From positions 530,202 through 594,201 of the forward strand of contig JAPVLO010000962.1 in the NCBI GenBank assembly GCA_027257055.1: DNA of 64,000 nucleotides, given 5' to 3'. The stretch's first letter is position 1. Every line of letters begins with the position of its first letter. This document shows, piece after piece, positions 51,226-62,330 of this stretch. A program made the translations under genes and the position numbers. This DNA comes from Cephalopachus bancanus. Taxonomy: Eukaryota > Chordata > Mammalia > Primates > Tarsiidae. The notes under the pieces are model-generated. The model made no database searches and had not been told where the DNA came from. It worked only from the letters and a program-made list of their open reading frames with translations.

Positions 51226-51507
51226 TTTTTTTTTTGAGTTGGAGTCTCACTCTGTCGCCCAGACTGGAGTGCAGTGGCCGCTCCCAGCCACCACAGCCTC
51301 GACCTGCTGGGCTCCAGCGACCCTTCCACCTCAGCCTTCCAAGTAGCCAGAATTACAGGCATGTGCTACCACGCCCGGCTGATTTTTTTATTTATTGTAG
51401 AGATGAGGTCTCACTGCCAGGCGGGTCTCGAACCCGCGGGCTCAGGCAATCCACTCACCTCAGCCTCCCAAAGGCTCGGGATTACAGGCTGAGCCACCGA
51501 GCCCGGC
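51226..51507 (-). mobile_element. Alu SINE, lineage-specific 5-bp-deletion subfamily, antisense
   Basis: Full-length. Target duplication TAGGATAGCTATTCTT / TAGGATAACTATTCTT at 51210-51225 and 51508-51523 with one mismatch. Diagnostic deletion present (CTCACTGCCAGGCGGG). Confidence 0.97.
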
Positions 51508-51523
51508 TAGGATAACTATTCTT

Positions 51524-51896
51524 AACTCTGTATGCCAACTGAAAAATAAGGACTTCTCAATAAGAAGCAAAACTAAAAAGAAAAAAAATGTTATTTTCAT
51601 TAATGAATAACAGTCAGATGTAGGAGACATAGTGAAAGGAAAACATTTTGTTTTTAAGATAAAATTTTTACAGGTAATTATTAATTAATTTTAAAGGTTG
51701 TATGTGTGTATGTGCATATATGTAGCTGGATTTTGTTTGACTTATAATACCTAATAAGGTATTTGGCATTTCAAGAAGTTGTTGACTTAATTTCATAAAT
51801 GACTTTGTAGAAATATAAGTGCCTTTTATCACCTATTTAAAATAAGATGATTCCTTCAGCTATTTCTGTGTATTGGACTTTTGATTTTTGAAGATT
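51524..51896. other. AT-rich intronic spacer
   Basis: No repeat or gene recognised. Confidence 0.6.
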
Positions 51897-52215
51897 TTTT
51901 TTATTTTTATTTTTATTTCTTTTTTATTAATCAATATTTTTTATTATGGTTTTGTGGGGTACAGTTAAGGGTTAGGTGTACAATTACGTTTCATTCAGGC
52001 ACCCTGTTGATAAGAGGTGTTTTCCCATCCCCAGACAGATATTTGCTACTGTTAATCCCATCCCCCTCCCCCCCATAGTTTCCCAGTACCGTCAGTCATT
52101 TTCTTATAGTATTACTTTGGATGTTCAAGGTCCATTATATGAGTGAGAACATGTGATACTTGGATCTTTGTTTCTGTGAGAGGTCACTCAGTATTATAGA
52201 CTCTAGTTCCATCCA
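51897..52215 (-). mobile_element. LINE-1 3' end, 5'-truncated, antisense
   Basis: T-rich head, then GTTTTGTGGGGTACAGTTAA, CCAGACAGATATTTGCTACT and AACATGTGATACTTGGATCT, the antisense L1 3' UTR. Possible target duplication AAGATTTTT / AAGATATTT. Confidence 0.88.
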
Positions 52216-52662
52216 AGATATTTCTAATGCAATATCTTTTCAGCTTTCTTGTACCTCTCTGCTTCATTATAAATGTGAAATCTCTAATTTCTCAGCTCTG
52301 CCAGTTCAGTGACCAACTTCTGATCTTACTTTTATCACTTGAACTACCGTCTACTTTTTCAGTTAGTTGGAATCCTTCTTTGTCTGCAGTTGTCTCACAA
52401 ACCTCCAACTGTGAATCCATATTATGATCTCATATTTCATTCTTTACAACTTGAACACTAAGCATAACCAAAGGGAAATTTAATAAACATACAGATTTAC
52501 TGCTATTGAAAATTCCTAATACCCAGTATTTACATGGTCTTAATACTTCTTCAGTTTTTAAAAAAATATTTTGTAAACATTATTTGTTATTGACACTGTC
52601 TACTACATCAATTAGTCAAATTTTTAAACCACTTTATATTTATTCAAATATTTTTTATCAGG
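52216..52662. other. Intronic spacer
   Basis: A pyrimidine-rich stretch at about 52230-52430 carries an open frame without family resemblance; possible L2 relic. No gene called. Confidence 0.45.
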
Positions 52663-52958
52663 CTTGGTGTGGTGGTTTATACTTGTAATCCCAGTACCTT
52701 GGGAGGCTGAGGTGAGAGGATTGCTTGAGCCCAGAAGTTCGAGACTAGCCTGGGCAACATAGCAAGAACTCATCACTATAAAAAAATTTAAAAATTAGCC
52801 AGGCATGGTGGCACATGCCTGTAGTCCCAGCTAATTAGAAGCCTGAGGTAGAAGGATCACCTGAGCCCAGGAGGTCAAAGCTACAGTAGGTTGTAATGGT
52901 GCCATTGCCTTCCAGCCTGGGTGACAGAGTGAGACCTTGACTTAAAAAAGAAAAAAAA
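52663..52958 (+). mobile_element. Alu SINE, old, sense
   Basis: Full-length dimer from GGCTTGGTGTGGTGGTTTAT to GACTTAAAAAAGAAAAAAAA. AluJ-like left arm GGGCAACATAGCAAGAAC. Confidence 0.93.
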
Positions 52959-53464
52959 TTCTCATCAGTCTCCATACATGACATCTTTTTCACATCATAT
53001 GAAAAATAGACACTGTCAGACATAAAATGTTTCAATTACTCTCCATACAACCCAGAACTGTTTCTTCAACTCACAAAGAACATTCATTTGCTATATTTCA
53101 GATGGATCTCTTTTAGTCCAGATGTCCCATAAGATATCAAACTATGTCTGAAACGTAACTACGTCTACCAAAAGCTTCTATTCCTACCTTCTCTCTCAGT
53201 AAATGGCACCCAAGAGTCTATCCATTCCCTACTCCTAAGATATTGGACACCTCCTACTCTCCACTGCCTCTCTTCTCATATTTGGTTAATCACAAAATGC
53301 TCTCTAGTACTCATCATAACTGCTTTCCAAACGTTCTGCCAGTGCCATAGTTGGATCCATCAGTGTGTCATAGACTATCCATTTCCAAGAAATGAAGGCT
53401 ACCTGTACATTTCTATTCAAATCTATTTTTTAAGTTCCAGCCAAGGGCGGTATGTGAACTGTTA
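52959..53464. other. Intronic sequence, nothing recognised
   Basis: No repeat or gene assigned. Confidence 0.5.
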
Positions 53465-53690
53465 GACAGTCAGTATTCATTCCTTCAAAATTAATCACTT
53501 ATAATGTCACTTACTGTCAAGTTGCTGGGGATACATCAGTGAGCAAGATAAAACTCCTCTCCCATAGTCATTTACATTCTAATGTTGAGAGAGAGAGACA
53601 AACAAATAACTATGTGTAGCATGTCAGATGATAGGAAGTACTGCTGGCAAAAATGAATAACAAAAGAAAAGGGAAAGTGCATTTCAAGGC
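53465..53690 (-). mobile_element. L2 LINE 3' end, antisense
   Basis: ATTCATTCCTTCAAAATTAA, GCTGGGGATACATCAGTGAG and TCATTTACATTCTAATGTTG match the antisense L2 3' UTR. May extend further right. Confidence 0.75.
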
Positions 53691-54549
53691 TGAGGATGTC
53701 TGGGCATATGGGCTTTTCATGACTCACTTAATCTGAGATAAGGGTCTAAGAAGGTCATTCCTGTTAGTCCCAGAGCAGACTTGTCAGTATTGGGCATGGC
53801 CTGGAGTGGGGCTGGGGGAGAGGGCTTAGGAAGGGTGGGAGTCCGAGGTTCTGAAGCGATTGGAGGGAGATAGACTATAGGAGCACTAGCAGGTCTAGAT
53901 CTTTGCCTTGACTCTAGAAAGGCTGTAGCAGATGAGGTGACTGGAGGACAGTATAAGAGGCAACAAATATAACCAAAGCCGCCTGATGAAGAGTTGTGTC
54001 TGTGATGCTGAGTCATGAACTTTATCCAGAAGAAATTGGAAACCCACTATAAGACTTTAAGCCAGAAAAATCTCATTGCCGGTGATATGGAAGCTACTGT
54101 GAAGGGGGATAAGGCTGAAGATATAAAAGGGTCCAGAAGATATTCAAGACAGAGAGGAATAACAGCCATCTATGAAAAGATGGAGGTATTTTACCTCTGG
54201 TTTCCAACTGTTCCATTGCTCATTGAATGGGGCAGTGGTTAATTAACTTGTGCTGTTCAGCTATGCATTTCAATGAGCTACAGTATCAATAGCATGATTT
54301 AACTCATTTCATATTTTCTGAGCATCCAATGAGCCATACCACAAGTACTTATTTTAGGTAGAAAAGGAGAAATAATTCTTTTGTGGTCCATAAGGAAGTA
54401 AATCAATTAAGAACAGAAAAATGTACAATGAAAATAATGTACTTGAACCTTTGGAAAAATGCTCTTTTTGCCAAATGACTTTACTGAATGTTTTTGCCAG
54501 AAGATATACTTCATTAATCGTGCTGAAAAGAAACAATTACTCTTATCAG

Positions 54550-54552
<3 letters not shown>
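53691..54552. other. GC-richer unassigned segment (53700-54240)
   Basis: An open Pro/Ser-rich frame on the minus strand (53717-54016) and a plus-strand frame (54015-54242) show no recognisable domain or splice sites. Most likely decayed L2 or another retroelement. Confidence 0.4.

Positions 54553-54601
<49 letters not shown>
54553..54601. repeat. (TG)n microsatellite, about 24 units
   Basis: Uninterrupted TG run; likely polymorphic. Confidence 0.97.
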
Positions 54602-54606
<5 letters not shown>

Positions 54607-54994
54607 GTACAGTAGTTTAATAGGCATTTTGTGTCTAACAAGCTCCTTTAGTTTCCATAGTGTAACAAAGGGCAGACAGGGTCCCCAAAGCACAAAATGA
54701 ACAGATTAAATGGCTATGTGACTAGACAGGGAGATTCCTGGTCCATGGTAGGCATTTAAAATATATTGATTAATATGTATGTATTTATTACTGTTGATGT
54801 AATAAACTTACCTACTGACATAGAAATGCTCTAGAAATAAAGATAAAATAATTTATTTCCACTGGCCAATTAACATTTATTTATGTAAACCTTTACATTT
54901 TGTATGCCTCTATAGTACCAAATTTACACTTCTAAGCATTAGTTGTAGTAGTAGCAGTAATGAACAAATTATTTTACTTCAAAAATATTTTATA

Positions 54995-55276
54995 GCTGGG
55001 CTCGGTGGCTCAGCCTGTAATCCCGCGCCTTTGGGAGGCTGAGGTGAGTGGATTGCCTGAGCCCGCGGGTTCAAGACCCGCCTGAGCAGTGAGCCCTCAT
55101 CTCTACAATAAATCAAAAAATCAGCCGGGCGTGGTAGCGCACGCCTGTAGTTCCATCTACTTGGAAGGCTGAGGCGGAAGGATCGCCGGAGCCCAGCAGG
55201 TCGAGGCTGCGGTGGCCGGGAGCGGCCACTGCACTCCAGTCTGGGCGACAGAGTGAGACTCCAACTCAAAAATAGA

Positions 55277-55323
<47 letters not shown>
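54995..55323 (+). mobile_element. Alu SINE, lineage-specific 5-bp-deletion subfamily, sense, with (AAAT)n tail
   Basis: Full-length young copy with CpG-rich GAGCCCGCGGGTTCAAGACC and the deletion form CCTGAGCAGTGAGCC. The tail has grown into about 13 AAAT units (55272-55323). Possible target duplication ATTTTAT. Confidence 0.96.
55272..55323. repeat. (AAAT)n microsatellite in Alu tail
   Basis: About 13 tandem tetramers derived from the Alu poly-A tail. Confidence 0.95.
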
Positions 55324-56379
55324 AATTTTATTCTGGCAACCTCTTTCTTGAAACTAGAGAAAACTCAAAACTTTGGGGCTCTGTTGGTGATAAAATTGCT
55401 GTCAGTAAAGGAAATTTTCTCTGTAAGTCTCCTCTTTCATTACTAAATGGTTTTGAATATATTGGACTCTATTATACAGGTTTCTCATTCTTCTACCTGA
55501 ATATCCTAAGTAAAATTTGTTCTTCAAATGTTCCACTTTTGCTTTATTATTAGATTTATTCACTCAGGATAAAGGAGTTTTTGTCTTTTCGGTTTCATCT
55601 TAATAATTGCACACTGAGTGATAGTGTTATCTTAGAGATTGTTGCACTGTTGTGTTCAAGAATATTTATTTACAGTTTGTGATATTCTAGCAAGGGCACA
55701 AAAGAGACTTAGTACCCTGCAGAGGCCCAAATCAATCATAGCATTACTTTATTTGTAGGATGCTGTAAAAATACCTAGTAGTAGCTAGAAAATATACAAT
55801 GATGTTGAACAATTGCTTTTGATTTCTGAATGAAAGCTCAATGGAAATGGGATTTTTCTGCTTTGTTCAATGCTTTATTTTCAGTACCTGGGATCTGGTT
55901 TACATGACTATATTGAAGGTCCTGAATATTTATTGGGGTTTATAATTATAAAGGGCATGAAAGTTGTATATTGATTAAAAGACACAGATAAGCAACAAGA
56001 CATATCGTTTACAATTCGTTTTCCTATTAGCAATTTCTGATAAAGACTTGGTAAATGTGTGTATGCATATGTTCACACATGCAAACACATATGTAGACAC
56101 ATACAAATGTGCTTTATAATAGATGACCCAAGACATCGGCTAAATGATAGATAAAAATTTAGAGCTCTCAGTCATCTCAGCTATGATTTCTAATTTCCTT
56201 CCGAAGGTTTATGAATTAATCAATGTATCCACTCTTAAGAGTTTTGAAAAGCAGACTCTTAAAATAAAGGTCATTTATTGAAAGGCAGGAGACAGATTCC
56301 TCTGATTTATTTTTCTCTCTCTAACCTCATGTCTAACGTATAAAACTCCAATTTACACTGCATGTTGAATTGTACTTGT
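55324..56379. other. Intronic sequence, nothing recognised
   Basis: AT-rich with no assignable repeat or gene. Confidence 0.55.
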
Positions 56380-56545
56380 GCAACTTGTCTTTGTCTCTGT
56401 TTTCCTCTATGTAAAATGAGGATAATAAGTGCATCTACTTTAGTAGGTTTTGTGGAACTCAAAAACCGTAATACTAGCAAATAACATAAAATAGTATTAG
56501 ATTCATTATAAGTGCTCAGTAAATGCCAGTCATTAACCATTATTC
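56380..56545 (+). mobile_element. MIR SINE relic, sense
   Basis: TCTGTTTTCCTCTATGTAAA, ATGAGGATAATAAGTGC and AGTGCTCAGTAAATGCCAGT follow MIR core and tail. Confidence 0.78.
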
Positions 56546-56699
56546 GTTAAACAAATTGTTTTCCAGAGTTTTCGTTTGCATGCAAGGGGGAACCCACCAA
56601 AAAAGCAGAATTATTTTTCGGAAGGTGGGTCCCTTTTAGTACAGGCTTTCCTCACTGGTTAAGTGTTCTAGAAATCCATCAGCATCAGTGTACCAGTTA

Positions 56700-57115
56700 G
56701 CACAGTTGTGAGAGGCTGCGTTTGGCTTCAGTGAATTTTTTTTTGAGATTCTTTCAACATGTTTGCTCATTTCATGATGGGTGATTTATGAGCTCACTTG
56801 CCCACACTGCGCTGAGCATTCAGCAGTTTTTGACCAAAAATGCTGTGACACGGTGCCTCCACCCTCCCTATTCAAAAAAATCCCCAGTGACTTTTTTTGT
56901 CTCCCTGGATACAAAAAGTCCTTAAAGGGAAACATTTTGCTGATGTTGAAGAAGTGAAACACTAAAAGGAGGAAGCCCTAAAAGGTATCACAACACACAA
57001 GTTCAAAAACTATTTTGAATGGTGGAAAAACATCTTGATAGGTGTATTGCATCAAGCAGGGAGTATTTGAAGGAGACCAAAATTTAAACATTTAAGAATA
57101 AATGCAGAATTTTTA
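56700..57115 (+). mobile_element. Mariner transposase fossil (C-terminal half), sense
   Basis: With frameshifts the DNA reads FLTKNAVTRCLHPPYS, then DFFCLPGYKKSLKG, ADVEEVK, EALKGITTHKFKNYFEWWK, the order seen in mariner transposases around and after the last catalytic Asp. The 3' stretch GGGAGTATTTGAAGGAGACC corresponds to the usual EYFEGD C-terminus. Frame breaks and stops show it is dead; TIRs are not clear. A different mariner family from the element at 23309. Confidence 0.75.
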
Positions 57116-57135
57116 ATAAATTAACTCCAAGGTTT

Positions 57136-57155
57136 TTGTGTGTGTGTGTGTGTGG
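57136..57155. repeat. (TG)n short microsatellite
   Basis: Nine TG units followed by GGTGGGGGAG. Confidence 0.9.
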
Positions 57156-57424
57156 TGGGGGAGTTCCCTCCTGTACATTTAGCATAAAGATCACATTCCT
57201 TTTGTTTTAAGATGTTACACATTCTGAAAGAGTAGAGTTAAATTTAAGGAGATTATTGGAATTTCTTTTCAATAATGGACAATATGGACAATTTGAAATT
57301 GTGGGCTCCTTTAATATGTGGTGGTTTAATTCTCCCCCCCCCCATATTGGTTATATCCAAGACACTGAGAGTTATTTAATCAACTTTCAATTATTGACTT
57401 GCAGACAGTGCGTAGTTTGGACAA

Positions 57425-57620
57425 TCTGTTATGGTAGTCACTAGCCATCTGTAGCATCATAATTAAGTAAATATTAATTACAATGAAATTTCAGTTTCTC
57501 AGTCTCACCAGTCATGTTTCATGTGACCAACAGCCACATGTGGTGAATGCTACTGTATTGAATGTGCATAGACAGAACTTTTCTATCATTGCAGAAAGTT
57601 TTATTGAACAGCACTGGTGT
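57425..57620. mobile_element. hAT-type MITE relic
   Basis: TGGTAGTCACTAGCCATCTG, CAACAGCCACATGTGGTGAA, ATCATTGCAGAAAGTTTTAT and GAACAGCACTGG match a palindromic mammalian hAT MITE (MER3/MER5 class; exact name uncertain). Confidence 0.75.
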
Positions 57621-57654
57621 AGACATCTTGTTTTTACTACTTTTGGGAAGAGCC

Positions 57655-57830
57655 CAAAGTTTGGAATTAGATGACCTGTCTTCAACTGTTTACTCCTCTG
57701 ACTGACTGCTATGTGACCATGAGCAGTTTATTTACTTACTGACTTTCCACTTTCTCATCTCTCAGATTGAATTGTAGGGTCAGGTGAGACCGCTGTGCAA
57801 AAGTGTGTTTGCACACAACCTGAGGTATTA
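57655..57830 (+). mobile_element. MIR SINE relic, sense
   Basis: GGAATTAGATGACCTGTCTT, CTATGTGACCATGAGCAGTT and CACTTTCTCATCTCTCAGAT follow the MIR tRNA-related region and core. Confidence 0.75.
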
Positions 57831-59639
57831 TTATTATTGTTCCTTCACAGACGTTGTTTTGCTTTCAGAACATCACCCCTAAAGACCCGCACTTAAAAGT
57901 ACTGCTCCTTTTAATTGCTTACTTGGGGTTTTTGTGATGTCTAAATAGATGAAAACCAGAGTATGTTCTCAGAGGGATTTTTCTGACACCAGTCTCCTAT
58001 CAGGGACTATATCTCACTGTCCTCAATTATGAGGAATGACTATTCTACATTTCTTAATGACTTATAATGCTGTCTACCTCATGTTGCTGCCAGTTTGTAT
58101 AAACATAAAGAATGAAGAATCATCATAATATAATTATAATACTATTTTAAGACAAGCATAGTCAGAAAGTTAAATGTGAAAAATCATGAAACGTATGATA
58201 CTACTAATATCAATTGTTTTTACTCTTGGTTATCTATGATACTCATCATGGATATTGAAAATATCACTATGCTGTGTTATATCAATCTGATATACTTTTG
58301 TAAATTGCACCAGTATACACAAAGGGAAAAGTGAAATTGCCAGAGTGTTTTACTGCCTTATAAGTTGTAATTCAAGTTATTAGTTTTGACAATTTCATTA
58401 ACAAAAATAGAGATAATGCCACTGTTTTCATTATCTGAAATGCAAGTGTTTGAACATACAAGAAACTGGATCAGAAGCACTAATTTAACATATGCCTAAA
58501 ACTTATTTGATAATAATTGTAATTTAACACGTGTCTAAAACTTATTTGTTAAGAATTGAATATTTTAATCATTGAAATTAAAATGACCTATCAGAACAAC
58601 ACTTTTTTAGTTCACTAGTTCAAGAAAAGAAGTGTCTAGATTGGACTATAATGAAAATCATGTGCCTGAAAAATATGATAATAATAGGTAATATTCATTT
58701 TGACTAATGCCAATTACTTTTTGTATTTAAAACTTTGAAGAGAAGAATATTCATAAATATGCATGAGTATATATACTTAAATTATCTTAACAAAAAAATG
58801 CTACATACCAGATAGTTATTCCTAATAAGACTAATACACTCCAATTAGGATGCTTATTTTTGCTATATTTTGTATTTGTTGGATATTATAATATGTATGT
58901 ATATATACATAGATATATGCATGTATGTGTATACACTTGCTTACTTGCCTCACTTTTGTCAAGAGATACTTAAGGTAGTATGACCTTGAGCAAGTCAAAG
59001 AGCCTACAGACGAAGTGACAATCAGTCACATGATCTTCAGAGCTTAATATTGACAACTTGAGGGGGGAAAAAAACAAACAAAAAACTTTTGTTTTGCCTA
59101 GCTCGTGTTTCATTTCAGTTCTAAAGAAACAATTTCACTGATGATTGGGTGGGCAAAATTGATCTTTGTTAATGAAAAAATAACATTTTGAGACTCTTCA
59201 CTAGAAGCAATTGTTGATGAAGAGTAATGTAAGATTCTACTTATTATTCCATCTTGTTGTCTTGCCATCTCAACTGTAGTCCAGAAATCCGACCTGTAAC
59301 TTCTTGTTTGCCATGTGTATTATCTCCTGAGCTTCTGAATAACTATTAATGAAAACTACTTCAAAGGAAAAGTACTTTTCTTCAGCGCAGAAATAAGTAG
59401 TACCTTCAGTCAGATTTAGGGAAAGGGGGGAGAAAAACATAGTTTAGAGTAGGGTGTAAAAATAACCGATGTGAAGACAGATTGAGGCCCAAGACCTGCT
59501 TTCAGAAAACTGAATGAAAATACGAGAAACATTTTCACTGCATAAGATAAAGCAGGTTGATCTTGTGGATGGGTGGGAACAGAAATAAACCTGTGAGCTT
59601 TTGCATCAATTGAACACTTCAAAAATTTAGTAATGTTGA
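57831..59639. other. Intronic sequence, nothing recognised
   Basis: AT-rich; a TATG-rich tract lies at about 58890-58932. No repeat family or gene assigned. Confidence 0.55.
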
Positions 59640-60290
59640 TGAAGGGTTAAGTAAACTGTGGTGAATCCAGACAATAGAGTATTGTTCATCCCTAAAAAGA
59701 AATGCACTATCAAGCCATGAGAAGACATGGAGAAACCTTAAATGTATATTAATAAAGGAAAGAAGCCACTCTGAAAAATTGACATACTGAATGACTTCAA
59801 CTTGACACTCAGGGAAAGGCAAAACTAGGAAGACAGAAGGTCAGAGGTGGTCAGAGGTTGTCAGGGGGGTGCAGGAATAAAAAGGCAGAGCGGAAGATTT
59901 GTAGGGTAGTGAAATTGCTCTCTAATGTGCTATGGTGGTGGATACATGTGATTGCACATTTGCTTAAACTAATAGAATGTGCAACGCAAAGGATAAACCT
60001 AATGTAGGTTATAGAGATTGGGTGCTAATGACGTGTTAGTGGAGTCTCCCCACTTGTAACTGATGTATTGTTCTCGTGGGGAATGTTGATAGTGAGGAAG
60101 GGTGTGTGTGGGATCAATAACTTTAGAAATAGATGCAGACTCAGTGTGAAACAAAGAGATATATTTGAAGTAAGACTTTGGTAAAGAAAATGAAGGAAGA
60201 ATGAATAGCAATATTTTATCAAATTCCTGTATCTTATTTTTAATTTTATTGTGAACCTAAAACTTTTCTGAAGAGATAAAGTCTTTAATT
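59640..60290 (+). mobile_element. Old LINE-1 (L1M type) 3' end, sense
   Basis: ACTGTGGTGAATCCAGACAA, CACTATCAAGCCATGAGAAG, GGTCAGAGGTTGTCAGGGGG and a terminal TGTGAACCTAAAACTTTTCT are in L1M 3' order. The block 60130-60225 does not fit that consensus and contains a segment repeated at 61741 (see findings). Confidence 0.85.
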
Positions 60291-60442
60291 ATCTAAGTCC
60301 AGTTCTACAATTTTTGTCAAATAATTGTGAAAAAAAAGTTTATACCATTTATCGTCTTTGATGCACTCTATAAATCATTGCAAAAAGTATATCTTTACGT
60401 CTCAAATTTTCCTACAATTGAACTGGAGGAAGAGTTGATTCT

Positions 60443-60490
60443 TCGACCTCCCAACGTGCTGGAATTACAGACATGATCTACTGACTCTAC
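60443..60490 (-). mobile_element. Alu SINE fragment, antisense
   Basis: GACCTCCCAACGTGCTGGAA then TTACAGACATGATC: only the antisense 5' end of an Alu. Confidence 0.7.
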
Positions 60491-60520
60491 AGAAAAGTTT
60501 TTTTAAAAAATTATAGTGAG

Positions 60521-60816
60521 GCCGGGCGCAGTGGCTCAAGCCTGTAATCCCAGCACTTTAGGAGGCTGAGGTGAGAGAATTGCTTGAGCCCAGGAGTTCG
60601 AGACCAGCCTGGGCAACTTGGTGAGCCCTTGCCTCTACAATATACCAAAAAATTAGCTGGGCGTGGTAGCGCACACCTGTAGTTCCAGATACTTGGAAGA
60701 CTGAGGCAGAAGGATCGCCTGAGCCCAGCAGGTCGACCGACGCTGGGGTGGCCATGAATGTGCCACTGCACTCCAACCTCTGCGACGGAGTGAGACTCTG
60801 ACTCAGAAAAAAAAAA
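60521..60816 (+). mobile_element. Alu SINE, full length, sense
   Basis: Complete dimer from GGCCGGGCGCAGTGGCTCAA to the A-tail. Contains GGGCAACTTGGTGAGCCC and a small duplication GTCGACCGACGCTG in the right arm. Confidence 0.95.
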
Positions 60817-61909
60817 GATGAACAAACAGTTCAACAACAACAACAAAAAGGGTTGATTAATTCTTCAATGTATATATTGTATATATACCCATATTTATTT
60901 TTTATAAGTTTAAGTTCTTTCAAAGATAAAACTATGACACAAATACATGATACAACTTTCAGTTAACAATATCTCATGAATAGAAAATGGAAAATATGTA
61001 CTCATTTTTTCAAACAAAAAGAATTTTAGTGCAGTAACATGTTTCTTCAAAAATATAAGGCTAAATATAAACGATGTGTCTGCTCATGCTCAGTTTCATA
61101 CGTTACATATAGTAAAGGAGAAGAGAAAATTATATGGTCCTCGTAGTCTCTAATAGTTTGTATTTGGTATTATGAAAGTTAATAATTGAATACTGTGCAC
61201 CTTAGTTTTATAAGTACAAACAAGATACTGTACCATGTTCTAAATAAATGAGAGTGTATAGTATGTTTGGTTTTCTTAAAAATAACTGTTGAAGCATGTT
61301 CTTTTCTTCTTTGTTTTGTTCTGAGTTTTTGTATAAAAGAGTTAAATCAGGCTGATTAAATTATTTCAGTACCACAGGGGGGAACTAGGAAGGGAGAATT
61401 AGCTCATCAAGCAGGAGTTAGGTCATAGCTTATCCCACCATAACTCAGGTACTGTGTTATCCAAGTCTGACAGCCACGGTCATGTCAAGGGTCAGCGCCA
61501 AAATGGCTTTTATCATAAGTTGGAAATGCTTATCCCTGCAGCTGGCTAAGCTTTAGTTGGCTAACTGCAATCATTCAGGGAGTTTTTTAAAGCTCAGTAT
61601 TGTCTTCAACTCTCTGCCTTTTTGGTTTATAAAACTAACTATTGATTTGTATTAGATATACATTGATACTTTGTTAAGAAGGAAAATTCACTTACATTAA
61701 ACGCCTCTGTTGATAACTTCATAAACAGAAGTAGAATTTATGTGAAACATAAAGATATATTTGAAGTAAGACTTTGGCTAAAAAATAATAATAATACAGA
61801 ATGCCTTAAAGAATTGTTACCCAAACTGTGGCTTTTGGCTTATTGGTGGTCAAAATTTAATTTACAAGGTCTTTGACACAATTTTGAATTTGAAATACAG
61901 AATAGACTA
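60817..61909. other. Intronic sequence with a GC-richer patch (61370-61600)
   Basis: 61370-61600 is moderately GC-rich and not assignable to a repeat. 61741-61777 is the second copy of a 37-bp segment shared with 60145. No gene seen. Confidence 0.45.
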
Positions 61910-61962
61910 GGAAAGGAAAGGATAGGATAGGATAGGACAGGATAGTTCAGAATAGGATAGAC
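61910..61962. repeat. (GATAG)n / AGGATAGG minisatellite-like tract
   Basis: Repeats of GGATA with minor variants (GGACA, TTCAGAATAGGATAG). Confidence 0.88.
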
Positions 61963-62014
61963 ATAGGTTAACACTCAAAAAGAAAATATTTGAACAGTTA
62001 TAAAACCCACTAAT

Positions 62015-62015
<1 letters not shown>

Positions 62016-62062
<47 letters not shown>
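62016..62062. repeat. (TG)n microsatellite, about 23 units
   Basis: Uninterrupted run; the third TG tract in this intron. Confidence 0.97.
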
Positions 62063-62063
<1 letters not shown>

Positions 62064-62164
62064 ATGTTAGGATAAGATGTAAATTATTTTTCTTTTTAAA
62101 AATTATTGACTTTGAACAAAAATTGTTTGTAAGCTACCATTTTAGAATAAAGAGATTGGGCTTG

Positions 62165-62330
62165 TCTTGTTGGCTGAGAAATTAGTCTCTGTGAGACTTT
62201 CTCATCTGTAAAATGAGAATGAGGCGATCTACGTCATATGATTCATGTGAGAATTAAGTGAGGTGATATGTGTTGAAACCTCTAAAGTGTTTCCTGAACA
62301 TATTACACACTCAGTTTTAAATAGTGTCCT
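62165..62330 (+). mobile_element. MIR SINE relic, sense
   Basis: GACTTTCTCATCTGTAAAAT, GAGAATGAGGCGATCTACGT and TGAGAATTAAGTGAGGTGAT follow MIR core and tail. Confidence 0.82.

Noticed and set aside
51234..51515. 93-codon open frame ([16 protein letters not shown]...) and similar frames at 29835, 33490, 54979 and 60511
   Set aside because: These are antisense Alu reading frames with the typical Alu-derived peptide; no gene.
53717..54016. Pro/Ser-rich 99-codon minus-strand frame, considered as a possible retroviral gag relic
   Set aside because: No gag motif could be recognised, and an adjacent L2 3' end (53465-53690) makes a LINE origin more likely.
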